Notes under the pieces: model-generated | Told to the model about the DNA's origin: nothing | Seen by the model: only the letters and a program-made list of their open reading frames with translations | Database searches by the model: none | Part shown: in pieces, positions 26,801 through 34,540 of the stretch | How positions within the stretch are numbered: the stretch's first letter is position 1 | How the letters are laid out: each line of letters begins with the position of its first letter | Made by a program: the position numbers and the translations under genes | Source: Xanthomonas arboricola | GTDB taxonomy: Bacteria > Pseudomonadota > Gammaproteobacteria > Xanthomonadales > Xanthomonadaceae | Assembly: GCF_002940665.1 (NCBI RefSeq) | Contig: NZ_MIGY01000004.1 | Location: 1 to 64,000 of the forward strand | Direction of reading: 5' to 3' | Length of the DNA: 64,000 bases

Positions 26801-26962
26801 TGCGGAGGCGCCGGTATAGGTCGCACTGACCGTCACCGAGGGCGGTGCGATGTCCGGGTATTGCTCCAGCGGCAGCGAGAAGATCGAGATCGCGCCGGCC
26901 AGCGTGATGACGATGGCGATGACCCACGCAAAGATGGGGCGGTCGATGAAGAAACGAGCCAT
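23813..26962 (-). CDS. RND multidrug efflux transporter, AcrB/MexB (HAE1) family (1049 aa)
   Basis: Full-length inner-membrane proton-drug antiporter. The N-terminus MARFFIDRPIFAWVIAIVI is the family start. GLLVDDAIVVVENVER near residue 405 holds the two Asp residues of the proton relay in helix 4, and LAAKNGILIVEFAKE holds the helix-10 Lys. Two large periplasmic porter/docking regions and about 12 membrane helices are present. It works with the adaptor upstream and the duct downstream to expel hydrophobic drugs, dyes, bile-type detergents or plant antimicrobials. The stop overlaps the oprM-type start, and the gene starts 10 bases after the adaptor gene ends. Confidence 0.96.
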   Translation of the reverse strand: MARFFIDRPIFAWVIAIVITLAGAISIFSLPLEQYPDIAPPSVTVSATYTGASAETVQNSVTQILEQQMTGLDNLLYMSSSSSSAGTAQLTLTFESGTDPDTAQVQVQNKVSQGEALLPDEVKTNGVTVTKSASGSMFMVLAFTSEDGSMDSTDIGDYMVSSLQDPISRLNGIGSVNVFGAEYAMRVWLDPEKLHTYALMPSDVSSAIAAQNADVSSGALGALPALQGQQLNATVTSRSKLRTPAQFENIVLKSDAGGATVYLRDVARVELGSESYGSSSKFNGKAASGMGLQLATGANALDAAKLVEAKLDALKPYFPAGLKYEVAYDTTPFVRISIEEVVKTLIEAIVLVVVVMYLFLQNWRATLVPVIAVPVVLMGTFGVLSLLGFSINTLTMFAMVLAIGLLVDDAIVVVENVERLMAEQGMSPREATHTSMGQITGALVGIALVLTAVFLPMAFFGGATGEIYRQFSVTIAAAMILSLVVALTLSPALCATLLKPIDKGGHVSRKGVLGRFFGWFNTRFDRGTEGYGRGVERIVGHRKLGSLVYALLLVVLGLLFWRLPSAFLPEEDQGMLMVMFSAPAGATQQRTQQSIDQATAFILKQPEVQGIMTISGFSLAGSSQNSGMGFIRLKDWADREGSAQEVAQRITGAMMMTLPDAQVFALTPPAINGLGTSSGFTLQLQDAAGNGHEALVEARKQLLQLANGNQSLTAVRFNGLDDAPTYRVQINDAKAGALGVAAADINTTLSTVMGGRYVNDFLNNNRVKRVYVQGEASARMLPGDIDRWYVRNSDAAMVPFSAFASSAWAYAPQVLTRFNGSESMEITGSAASGISSGDAMTAVAGEVDSMGKGVGYAWSGMSYQEQAAGTQTWMLYAVSLVFVFLCLAALYESWSIPISVMLAVPVGIVGALLATWMRGLSNDIYFQVGLLATMGLAAKNGILIVEFAKELEEKGQPLIEATLHAARMRLRPILMTSLAFMLGVLPMVISSGAGSGGRHSLGTGVLGGTLASTVLGIFFVPLFYVMVRSLFPGKAAAHPTAVSTSEVTP

Positions 26963-26971
26963 GGGAGTTCC

Positions 26972-28246
26972 TCAGTCGGCCTTGGGCGTGGCGCTGGCCG
27001 GCGCTGCAGGCGTCGACGTGGCCGCACGCGCAGCGGCAGCGGGTGCGCCCGGTGCGACTGCAGCAGCTGCATTCGGCGCTGCCGCTGGGGTAGCTGTGGT
27101 GGCGCTCACCTCGTGCGCCTTCACCGGCATGCCGACCTGGATCTTCTGCAGGCCCTGCACGATCACGCTCTCGCCCGCAGACAGGCCTTCGCTGACCACC
27201 CAGCGATCGCCTACCGCATCGCCGGTCTTGAGCACGCGCTGCGCCACCTTGCCATCGGCGCCGACCACCATCGCCACCGCCTCGCCCTTGCTGTTGCGGG
27301 TGACGGCCTGTTGCGGCACCAGGATCGCCTGCTCGTTGACCGCCATCGACAGCACCGCCTTGACGTACATGCCGGGCAGCAGCAGATGGTCAGGGTTCGG
27401 AATCACCGCACGCAGTTTCACCGTGCCGGTGGTGGCATCCACCGCGGTATCCACCACTTCCAGCGTGCCGGTGCGCGCGTAGGCAGTGCCGTCTTCCAGC
27501 AACAGTTTGACCTCGGCCTTGCCATCGACGGCCTTGAGCTGGCCGGCATCGAGCTTGCGCCGCAGCTGCAGCAGCTGCGCGCTGGACTGGCTGACATCCA
27601 CATAGATCGGATCGAGCTGATTGATGGTGGTGAGCACATCGGTCTGGTCGGCGGTGACCAGCGCACCCGGGGTGAAGCTCGAAGTGCCGATACGGCCGCT
27701 GATCGGCGCGGTGATGCGGGTGAAATCCAGATTGAGCTTTGCGGTCTGCAACGCCGCCCTGGCCGCGGTGACTGCGGCTTCGTTCTGGCGCAAGGTGGCG
27801 GTGGCGTCGTCGCCGTCCTGCTGGCTGACCGCATCCAGCTTGACCAGCGTCTGATACCGCTGCGCCTTGGGCCTGGCCGACAGCACCGCCGCTTCGGCCT
27901 GCGCCAGTTCGCCTTGCGCGGACGCGTAGGCGGCCTGGAACGGCGCCGGCTCGATCTGGTACAGCACCTGCCCGGCCTGCACCTGCTCGCCTTCGGTAAA
28001 CAGCCGCTTGCGCAGGATGCCGCCCACTTGCGGGCGCACCTGCGCGCTTTGATAGGCCACGGTGCGCCCGGGCAGCGTCTGGTCCAGCGCCAGGCGCTGC
28101 ACGTCCACGCGTTGCACGCCCACTTCCACTTGCCGCTGCTGCGGCGCTTGCGCAGGCGAACACGCCGCCAGCGCGACGGAGATCATGGCGGCCAGCAGCC
28201 ACTGACGCGGCACCACGGCAGAACGGAAGGAAGCAACGCAACGCAT
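26972..28246 (-). CDS. RND efflux periplasmic adaptor, AcrA/MexA family (424 aa)
   Basis: The lipoprotein-type signal ends LAAC, followed by the split biotinyl-lipoyl domain (QVRPQVGGILRKRLFTEGEQVQAGQVLYQI, and LNLDFTRITAPISGRIG), a helical hairpin, a beta-barrel domain and a membrane-proximal domain. The C-terminus is an Ala/Pro-rich tail of about 50 residues. The ATG at 28246 gives the expected signal. It links the pump and duct across the periplasm. It is the first gene of the operon, whose promoter lies in the 240 bases shared with the divergent sensor kinase. Confidence 0.94.
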   Translation of the reverse strand: MRCVASFRSAVVPRQWLLAAMISVALAACSPAQAPQQRQVEVGVQRVDVQRLALDQTLPGRTVAYQSAQVRPQVGGILRKRLFTEGEQVQAGQVLYQIEPAPFQAAYASAQGELAQAEAAVLSARPKAQRYQTLVKLDAVSQQDGDDATATLRQNEAAVTAARAALQTAKLNLDFTRITAPISGRIGTSSFTPGALVTADQTDVLTTINQLDPIYVDVSQSSAQLLQLRRKLDAGQLKAVDGKAEVKLLLEDGTAYARTGTLEVVDTAVDATTGTVKLRAVIPNPDHLLLPGMYVKAVLSMAVNEQAILVPQQAVTRNSKGEAVAMVVGADGKVAQRVLKTGDAVGDRWVVSEGLSAGESVIVQGLQKIQVGMPVKAHEVSATTATPAAAPNAAAAVAPGAPAAAARAATSTPAAPASATPKAD

Positions 28247-28486
28247 ACGGCGCACTCGGGAGTGATCGGAGGATGCGCACGCTACGCTGCGAATATGGAG
28301 CAAATTTGAAGATTTGCATCGGCAGACAGCAGGCGCTTGCTTTCGGGGTTTAATGAAGTCCCAATACGGTTGTGCACGACACGCACTGCATCGGCAGCTG
28401 CAGTCGCCGCTGCTGCAACCTGCCATGCCTGCAGCAAGCGCACCTGCGTGCCTGACCTCATTCGCAACAAGGTTGTCCCAGCCTCG

Positions 28487-29866
28487 ATGAAACTCGGAAT
28501 CACCGCCAAACTCTTCCTCGCCATCCTCACCGCCTGCATTGCAGTGCTGCTGATCAATGGCCTGGCCGGGCAGCTGTTGCTCAGGAAGCAGTTTCTCGAC
28601 TATCTCAGCGAGCAGGGCATCGAGCGGATGCTGGAAGTATTGCCGCGCGTGCAGGCCGACTACGCCAAGCACGGCGACTGGAACTTCATCCGCGACAATC
28701 CCGATGCCTGGTTCGTGCTGATGCGCCCGGAGCTGCCGCAGAACCTGCCGCCACGCGCACCACCGATCTCCGATCAGACCGGCGCGGTGTTTCGTTTCGC
28801 GCTGCTGGATCGCGACTACCGGGTGATCATCGGCAACCCCGACGTCAGCCGCACCGACACGCTGCGCCCAGTGGTGGTGAACGGGCAGACGGTGGGCTGG
28901 ATGGGCATGCTGCCCTTCGAGAAGGTGCTGACCGCCAACGACGCGCGCTTCTACCAGGCCCAGCAACGTCTGTGGTGGACTGTCGGCGCGGCGTCCATCG
29001 TGGTGGCCGCGCTGTTCGGCTGGCTGCTGTCGCGCACCTTGCTGCGGCGCGTGCGCAGCCTGACCGCGGCAATCCATCGCCTGGCGGCCGGCGACTACGG
29101 CACGCGACTGGAGGCGCGTATGCGCGATGAGCTCGACCAGCTCGCGCGCGACTTCAACCAGTTGGCGCAGGCACTGGACAACAACGAACGCGCGCGTCGC
29201 GATTTCATGGCCGATGTCTCGCACGAGTTGCGCACGCCGCTGGCGGTGCTGCGCGCCGAGCTGGAAGCGCTGCAGGACGGCATCCGGCCGATGACGCGCG
29301 AATCGCTGACCTCGTTGCACCAGGAAGTCGGCCAGCTCGGCAAGCTGATCGAGGATCTCTACGACCTGTCGCTCACCGATGTCGGCGCGCTGGCCTACCG
29401 GCGCGCGCCGATCGATCTGAGCGTGGTGCTGCAGTCCACGTTGGCCGGCATGCACACGCGCATTGCCGCAGCCGGGCTTACGCTGCAGGCCCACGGCATC
29501 ACTGCGCCGCTGCATGTCGACGGCGACGAGCGTCGGCTGCAGCAGCTGCTGTCCAACCTGCTGGAAAATGCCTTGCGCTACACCGATGCCGGCGGCCAGT
29601 TGCGGGTGCAGTGCGCACGGCGCGCGCACCTGGTGGAGATCGTGATCGAAGACAGCGCGCCCGGCGTGCCGGCAGACAAGCTCGATCGCCTGTTCGAGCG
29701 CTTCTATCGCGTGGAAGGCTCGCGCAATCGCGCCAGCGGCGGCAGCGGGCTGGGCCTGGCGATCTGCCGCAATATCGTCGGCGCGCACGACGGCGAGATC
29801 CACGCCACCGCTTCGCCCCTGGGCGGCCTGCGCGTGACGCTGCGGCTGCCGACCCTGGAGGCCTGA
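28487..29866 (+). CDS. baeS: Sensor histidine kinase, BaeS-like (459 aa)
   Basis: An N-terminal membrane helix (LFLAILTACIAVLLINGLAG), a periplasmic domain of about 140 residues and a second helix (ASIVVAALFGWLL) lead to a HAMP domain. The dimerisation box DVSHELRTPLAVL carries the phospho-acceptor His246. The ATPase region shows LLSNLLENALRYTD (N box), VIEDSAPGVP (G1) and GGSGLGLAI (G2). BaeS senses envelope damage and toxic aromatics in E. coli and induces efflux. It is divergent from an RND operon and its stop overlaps baeR. Confidence 0.92.
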   Translation: MKLGITAKLFLAILTACIAVLLINGLAGQLLLRKQFLDYLSEQGIERMLEVLPRVQADYAKHGDWNFIRDNPDAWFVLMRPELPQNLPPRAPPISDQTGAVFRFALLDRDYRVIIGNPDVSRTDTLRPVVVNGQTVGWMGMLPFEKVLTANDARFYQAQQRLWWTVGAASIVVAALFGWLLSRTLLRRVRSLTAAIHRLAAGDYGTRLEARMRDELDQLARDFNQLAQALDNNERARRDFMADVSHELRTPLAVLRAELEALQDGIRPMTRESLTSLHQEVGQLGKLIEDLYDLSLTDVGALAYRRAPIDLSVVLQSTLAGMHTRIAAAGLTLQAHGITAPLHVDGDERRLQQLLSNLLENALRYTDAGGQLRVQCARRAHLVEIVIEDSAPGVPADKLDRLFERFYRVEGSRNRASGGSGLGLAICRNIVGAHDGEIHATASPLGGLRVTLRLPTLEA

Positions 29867-30576
29867 TGGACGACACCGCCACCACCGCAGCACCGCACGC
29901 GCACGTGCTGATCGTCGAAGACGAACCGCGCCTGGCCGCGGTGCTGGGCGAGTATCTGCATGCGGCCGGCTATTCGCATCATTGGGTGGCCGATGGTGCG
30001 CAGGCGATTGCCGCGTTTCGCGCGCAGTCGCCGGATCTGGTCCTGCTGGACCTGATGCTGCCCAATCGCGATGGCATGGAGATCTGCCGCGAGCTGCGCA
30101 GCCTCGGCGCGGTGCCGGTGATCATGGTGACGGCGCGCGCCGAAGAGATCGACCGCCTGCTCGGGCTGGAGATCGGTGCCGACGACTACATCTGCAAGCC
30201 GTTCAGCCCGCGCGAGGTGATTGCACGGGTGCGTGCGGTGCTGCGCCGCCACCGGCACGATCCCAACGCGGTGCCCACGCATGGATTGCTGATCGATGAG
30301 GCCGCCTGCCGCGCCAGCGTGGCCGGGCGCGACCTGGACCTGACCCAGGTCGAATTCCGCCTGCTGCGCACGCTGTGCGCAGCGCCGGGGCGCGTCTATT
30401 CGCGCGAACAGTTGATGGACCACGTGTATGTGGACCACCGCATCGTCACCGACCGCACCGTGGACAGCCACATCAAGAACCTGCGCCGCAAGCTGGCCGA
30501 GGTGGGCGGCGAAGAATGGGTGCGCTCGGTGTACGGCGTGGGCTATCGCTTCGAGTATCTAGCCACCGAAGCGTAA
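29866..30576 (+). CDS. baeR: Response regulator, BaeR/OmpR family (236 aa)
   Basis: The receiver domain has the acidic pocket VEDEPR, phospho-acceptor Asp62 in LVLLDLMLP, Thr in MVTARAEE and Lys in ICKPF. The C-terminal winged helix ends DSHIKNLRRKLAEVGGEEWVRSVYGVGYRFE. The start ATG shares one base with the kinase stop (TGATG). It very likely activates the divergent RND operon, as BaeR does in enterobacteria. Confidence 0.93.
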   Translation: MDDTATTAAPHAHVLIVEDEPRLAAVLGEYLHAAGYSHHWVADGAQAIAAFRAQSPDLVLLDLMLPNRDGMEICRELRSLGAVPVIMVTARAEEIDRLLGLEIGADDYICKPFSPREVIARVRAVLRRHRHDPNAVPTHGLLIDEAACRASVAGRDLDLTQVEFRLLRTLCAAPGRVYSREQLMDHVYVDHRIVTDRTVDSHIKNLRRKLAEVGGEEWVRSVYGVGYRFEYLATEA

Positions 30577-30658
30577 TCAATATCCTCCCCTCGTAGGAGC
30601 GTGCCTGCGCGCAACGCACTCCCGACACTCCAGCAACCACAGGCGCGATCCCCAACAC

Positions 30659-31798
30659 TCACACCTTCAACCAACGCGTCGACATCGCCACGCCCACCAT
30701 CAGCACCGCAACAGCGAGCAAGGCGCCGACCAGGCCGATGCCATGCGCGGCGAAACCGATCAGCGCCGGCCCGGCCAGGATGCCGGCATAGCCCAGTGTG
30801 GTGACCGCAGTGATGGCAATGCTTTCCGGCATGCGCGTCTGGTTGCCGGCCAACGAGAACAGGGCCGGCACGATATTGGCGCAGCCCAGGCCGACCAATA
30901 CGTAACCGGCCAACGAGGCCTGCCATGGGCTCACCAGCGTGAGCACGCAGAAGCCCGCGCTGGCCAGCAGCGCGCCCACCACGATCGAGCGGATGCGCCC
31001 CAGGCGCTCCACCACCGCATCGCCCAGCAGGCGCGTCACCGTCATGGTCAATGCAAACACCACATAGCCCACGCCGGCGGTGCTCGGGGCGACCTGGTGC
31101 ACATCGGCCAGGAACACCGAGCTCCAGTCCAGAATGGTGCCTTCGGCCAGGAAGACCACAAACGCCAGGATGCCGATGAACAACACGATGCCCCTGGGCA
31201 GCGCGAGCAACGGCCCCTGTTGCGCCACGCGCTCGGTCCGCCAGTGGCGTACCGCCAGCGCGGCGACAAGCAGCATGGCGATCACTCCGGCAACTGCCGC
31301 GCTCGACGGGGAGAGCTGCGCCGACAGCAGCAAGGTCATCGCGCCGGCACCGACGAAACCGCCGATGCTGAAAAACGCATGGAATCCCGACATCATCGCG
31401 CGCCCGGCATCGCGCTCGACCACCACCGCCTGCATGTTCATCGCGCAATCCATGGCGCCCACGCCGGCGCCGAACACGAACAGCACCGCGCCCAGCAACC
31501 ACGGATCGGCGACCACCGCCAGCAACGGCAGGCTGAGGCAGATCAGCGCCGACGTCACCGCCATGACCGCACGGAAACCGAAGCGCGCCGAGACGGCGCC
31601 GGCCAGCGGCATCGCCAGGAACGAGCCTGCTCCCAGGCACAGCAGGATCAGGCCAAGCGCGCCATCGTCCACGCCGGTCCTGGCCTTGGCGAATGGCACC
31701 AGCACCGCCCAGACCGCGGCAGCAAAGCCGGGAATGAAGAACGCCGCGCGGGTGGCGTGCTGTTGCGCGCGAGCGCTGGAGCCGGGGATTAGCGACAT
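30659..31798 (-). CDS. MFS transporter, YbjJ-like (379 aa)
   Basis: Twelve hydrophobic segments in a major facilitator fold. The early segment GLILLCLGAGSFLAMPLAGAVSARFGFR holds the inter-helix 2-3 signature region, and the second half repeats the pattern (TRLLGDAVVERLGRIRSIV). It has no long soluble loops. The family includes poorly characterised exporters of small metabolites. The start is the ATG at 31798. It stands apart from its neighbours, so the substrate is not indicated. Confidence 0.88.
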   Translation of the reverse strand: MSLIPGSSARAQQHATRAAFFIPGFAAAVWAVLVPFAKARTGVDDGALGLILLCLGAGSFLAMPLAGAVSARFGFRAVMAVTSALICLSLPLLAVVADPWLLGAVLFVFGAGVGAMDCAMNMQAVVVERDAGRAMMSGFHAFFSIGGFVGAGAMTLLLSAQLSPSSAAVAGVIAMLLVAALAVRHWRTERVAQQGPLLALPRGIVLFIGILAFVVFLAEGTILDWSSVFLADVHQVAPSTAGVGYVVFALTMTVTRLLGDAVVERLGRIRSIVVGALLASAGFCVLTLVSPWQASLAGYVLVGLGCANIVPALFSLAGNQTRMPESIAITAVTTLGYAGILAGPALIGFAAHGIGLVGALLAVAVLMVGVAMSTRWLKV

Positions 31799-31931
31799 GC
31801 AAACAATTCCAGAAGGAAGCGGCAAGGAGAGTGCAACGGTGGCACCAGTCCCGCGCGCTCGCTGGCCGGACCTGGCCCGACCACGACTCCATTGCGCGTG
31901 CTGCAACCGTCCGTGGGGATATGCAACGGTG

Positions 31932-32783
31932 CTAGCGAAACACCACCGTGCGATGGCCATTGAGCACGATGCGGTGCTCGACATGGCGACGCACCGCACG
32001 CGCAAGCACCAGCGATTCGGTATCGCTGCCCAGCCGCACCAGATCGCGCGGCGTCATCGCGTGATCCACGCGCGCCACGTCCTGTTCGATGATCGGGCCT
32101 TCGTCCAGATCTTCGGTGACGTAATGCGCAGTGGCACCGATGATCTTGACCCCGCGTGCGTGCGCCTGGTGATACGGCTGCGCGCCCTTGAAGCTGGGCA
32201 GGAAGCTGTGATGGATATTGATCGCCCGCCCCGCCAATGCGCGGCACAACGCGGGCGAAAGAATCTGCATGTAGCGCGCCAGCACCACCAGATCGATCTG
32301 CAGCGCCTCGACCAGCGCAAGCAACTGCGCTTCCTGCGCGGCGCGCGTGTCGGCGCTCACCGGCAGATGGTGGAAGGCGATGCCATAGGAGGCGGCCAGC
32401 GGCGCGAAGTCGGCGTGGTTGGACACCACCGCCGCGATATCCACCGGCAATTGCCGGCTATGCATGCGGAACAGCAGATCGTTGAGGCAATGCCCCTGCT
32501 TGCTCACCAGCACCAGCAGCCGCGCGCGGCGGCGCGCATCGTGCAGCTGCCAGTCCATCTGGAATTCATCGGCCAGCTGCGCAAAGCGGCGTTCCAGCCC
32601 GGCAATGTCGGTGCCCGGCGGTTTGTCGAAGTGCACGCGCAGGAAGAAGCGGCCACTTTCGTCGTCGCCGAACTGCTGTGCGTCGAGGATGTTGCAGGCC
32701 AGATCGAACAGCAGCCCGGTCACGCGATAGACGATGCCGGTGCGGTCGGGGCAGGACAGGGTGAGGATGTAGTCGGAGCGCAT
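31932..32783 (-). CDS. purU: Formyltetrahydrofolate deformylase PurU (283 aa)
   Basis: Hydrolyses 10-formyl-THF to THF and formate, balancing one-carbon pools. An N-terminal ACT domain (ILTLSCPDRTGIVYRVTGLLF) for allosteric control precedes the formyltransferase-type catalytic domain. The active-site Asn, His and Asp are visible in INIHHSFLPSFKGAQPYHQA and the later VTEDLDEGPII. Length is standard. No operon partner; a small XVIPCD gene lies upstream. Confidence 0.95.
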   Translation of the reverse strand: MRSDYILTLSCPDRTGIVYRVTGLLFDLACNILDAQQFGDDESGRFFLRVHFDKPPGTDIAGLERRFAQLADEFQMDWQLHDARRRARLLVLVSKQGHCLNDLLFRMHSRQLPVDIAAVVSNHADFAPLAASYGIAFHHLPVSADTRAAQEAQLLALVEALQIDLVVLARYMQILSPALCRALAGRAINIHHSFLPSFKGAQPYHQAHARGVKIIGATAHYVTEDLDEGPIIEQDVARVDHAMTPRDLVRLGSDTESLVLARAVRRHVEHRIVLNGHRTVVFR

Positions 32784-32851
32784 CGGCACAATGATAGCCA
32801 ATGCGCCCGGCTGCGGGCGCAGTGCTTGCGCCCGTAACTTTCCGCTGCGAC

Positions 32852-33244
32852 TCAGCGCGGCGGCAGGCGCAGCATCAGCCGCCGATTGATCTCGTCCAGT
32901 TGCGCCATCGATGCCTCCACCGAGGTCTCCATCGCTTCCTGGGTGGTGATGTGCGCACGCAGATGCGCCGGGTCGGCCAGCTCGCCACGCACCAGAAACA
33001 CGTTCTCGCCCACCTCGCCGACATGCCGGCTGAGCACCACGTAATCCACCTGGTCGAAGCCATGTTGCTTGGCCAGCGGCAGCAGGCGCGCGGCCATGCG
33101 GACACTGGCCTCGTCGGTGGGTTTGTTCAACTCGGCATCGAGCGCGGCCACCGCTTCGCGGATCTGCGCGAACAGATAGTGGTCCGGATGCTCGGGGTGG
33201 TCCGGGCCCACCGGGCCCTGGTCGACGACCGGTACGGCGGTCAT
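32852..33244 (-). CDS. Orphan XVIPCD-domain protein (130 aa)
   Basis: Nearly the whole chain is an XVIPCD, the C-terminal domain that marks effectors of the Xanthomonadales bacteria-killing type IV secretion system for VirD4. Matching blocks are LFAQIREAVAALDAE, ARLLPLAKQHGFDQVDYVVLS, NVFLVRGELADPAHLRAHI and TTQEAMETSVEASM. Effectors normally carry a toxin domain before this tag; here only about 20 residues precede it. It may be a decayed effector, a small effector, or a decoy for the coupling protein. Its start overlaps the stop of a 25-codon frame with a strong ribosome-binding site. No T4SS structural genes are in the window. Confidence 0.85.
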   Translation of the reverse strand: MTAVPVVDQGPVGPDHPEHPDHYLFAQIREAVAALDAELNKPTDEASVRMAARLLPLAKQHGFDQVDYVVLSRHVGEVGENVFLVRGELADPAHLRAHITTQEAMETSVEASMAQLDEINRRLMLRLPPR

Positions 33245-33318
33245 CGTGTACCACCGGCGCAGGTCAGTGCGCGCGGTGTGCGCTCGATCGAACCGAGCGT
33301 GATATGCAGGTGTCGCAT
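33241..33318 (-). CDS. 25-codon frame coupled to the XVIPCD gene
   Basis: ATG preceded by AGGGAGG at good spacing, coding MRHLHITLGSIERTPRALTC and five more residues. Its TGA overlaps the ATG of the XVIPCD gene (ATGA), the form of translational coupling. It could be a leader peptide setting XVIPCD translation, or the start of a once longer effector separated by a frameshift. No function can be assigned. Confidence 0.4.
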   Translation of the reverse strand: MRHLHITLGSIERTPRALTCAGGTR

Positions 33319-33627
33319 CGCATCCTCCCTGGAGCGGCGGCTGTCACGAGCCGGCATTTTAGAAGGTCTGCTGCATGTTGAGGTGAGCAAGAGGTGGACC
33401 GTGTTGCTATGAAGCGAAGCGGCCTGAGAGTGGGGAGCAGATGGAGCCGACGGCGTGCGAAATCTGCTGCACGTGGCGTCGCCTCGCCCCCTCACCCCAA
33501 CCCCTGCTCCGCGCCCCGGCCCGCGCCAGCCGCGCGGGCACTCCGAGGCACGCGCGCCAGTGACGCGCAAGCCGTGCCGCCCCGCCGGGACGGGAGAGCG
33601 GCTAGCTCCGCTTTGCGGAGGCGGCGA
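33319..33627. other. 309-bp intergenic region
   Basis: Upstream of the XVIPCD unit and downstream of the dehydrogenase gene. It contains a C-rich stretch (CCCCCTCACCCCAACCC) of the kind repeated between genes in this genome; a similar one lies near 48470. No gene is seen. Confidence 0.45.
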
Positions 33628-34503
33628 TCAGGCCTGCCCGGCCCGCCGCGCCGATACCTCTGCCAGCACCGCCCAGTCGGCGTTGCCGTCGCCATGCGCG
33701 ATGGCCTCGTCCAGCCCGGCGCGCAACAACTCGCCCAGCGGCATCGGTACCTGCTTGTCGGCGCCGGCCTGGATCGCCAGATCCACATCCTTGCGGCCCA
33801 GGGTGGCGGTGAAGCCGGCGGGCAGGTATTCGCGCTGCATGATCAGGCGGCCGTAGCCCTGGTACGCGGGCGCGGCGAACAAGGTGCTGGTGAGCATGCC
33901 CAGGAACTGGGTGGCGTCCACGCCGTGGCCGCGTGCCAGCGTGCTGGCTTCGGCCATGGCGCCGATCGCGCTGGCCAGGCAGAAGTTGGCCGCCAGCTTG
34001 ACCGCATTGGCCTGCTCGGGGGTGTGGCCGATCTCCCAGGTGCGTTGACCGAGCACATCGAACATTGGCTGCACGCGCGCCAGCGCCGCCTCGTCGCCGG
34101 CGGCCAGAATGTTGAGCTTGCCGGCTTCGGCCACATCGACCCGGCCGAGTACCGGTGCGGCCACGTAGGCCACGCCGCGCTCGGCATGCAGGGCGGTCAG
34201 CTCGTGCGCCAGTGCCACCGAGATGGTGGCCATGTTGACGTGCACGCTGCCGGCCGGCAGCGCGTCCAGCACGCCTTGCTCCAGCACGGTGGCACGCACC
34301 GCGTTGTCGTCGGCCAGCATCGAAAACAGCAACGGGCCGTGCGCGGCGTCGCGCGGTGCATCCACCACCGTGGCACCTGTATCGCGCAGCGACTGCGCGC
34401 GCTCCGGCGAGCGATTCCACACACGCAGTTCGAAACCGCCGCGCAGCAGGTTGTGCGCCATCGGCAGGCCCATCGTCCCCAAGCCCAGAAATCCTATCGG
34501 CAT
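33628..34503 (-). CDS. 3-hydroxyisobutyrate dehydrogenase-family oxidoreductase (291 aa)
   Basis: The N-terminal GFLGLGTMGLPMAHNLLRGG is the beta-hydroxyacid dehydrogenase dinucleotide site; Asn-Arg after the second strand (VWNRSPERA) suggests NADPH. APVLGRVDVAEAGKLNILAAG fits the substrate loop, and the catalytic Lys is in ANAVKLAANFCLA. The C-terminal helical domain has normal length. Members of this group (including GLYR/succinic semialdehyde reductases) reduce small aldehydes or oxo-acids. It is 37 bases downstream of an ene-reductase gene on the same strand, so the two are probably co-transcribed. Confidence 0.9.
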   Translation of the reverse strand: MPIGFLGLGTMGLPMAHNLLRGGFELRVWNRSPERAQSLRDTGATVVDAPRDAAHGPLLFSMLADDNAVRATVLEQGVLDALPAGSVHVNMATISVALAHELTALHAERGVAYVAAPVLGRVDVAEAGKLNILAAGDEAALARVQPMFDVLGQRTWEIGHTPEQANAVKLAANFCLASAIGAMAEASTLARGHGVDATQFLGMLTSTLFAAPAYQGYGRLIMQREYLPAGFTATLGRKDVDLAIQAGADKQVPMPLGELLRAGLDEAIAHGDGNADWAVLAEVSARRAGQA

Positions 34504-34540
34504 GCGTTGTCCTTGTTCGTTATGACGTCTATCGGATGGA

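Noticed and set aside
23768..28309. 1,513-codon open frame on the plus strand opposite the RND operon
   Set aside because: It is exactly antisense to well-supported adaptor and pump genes. Its His/Gln/Arg-rich composition is the usual shadow of high-GC coding DNA.
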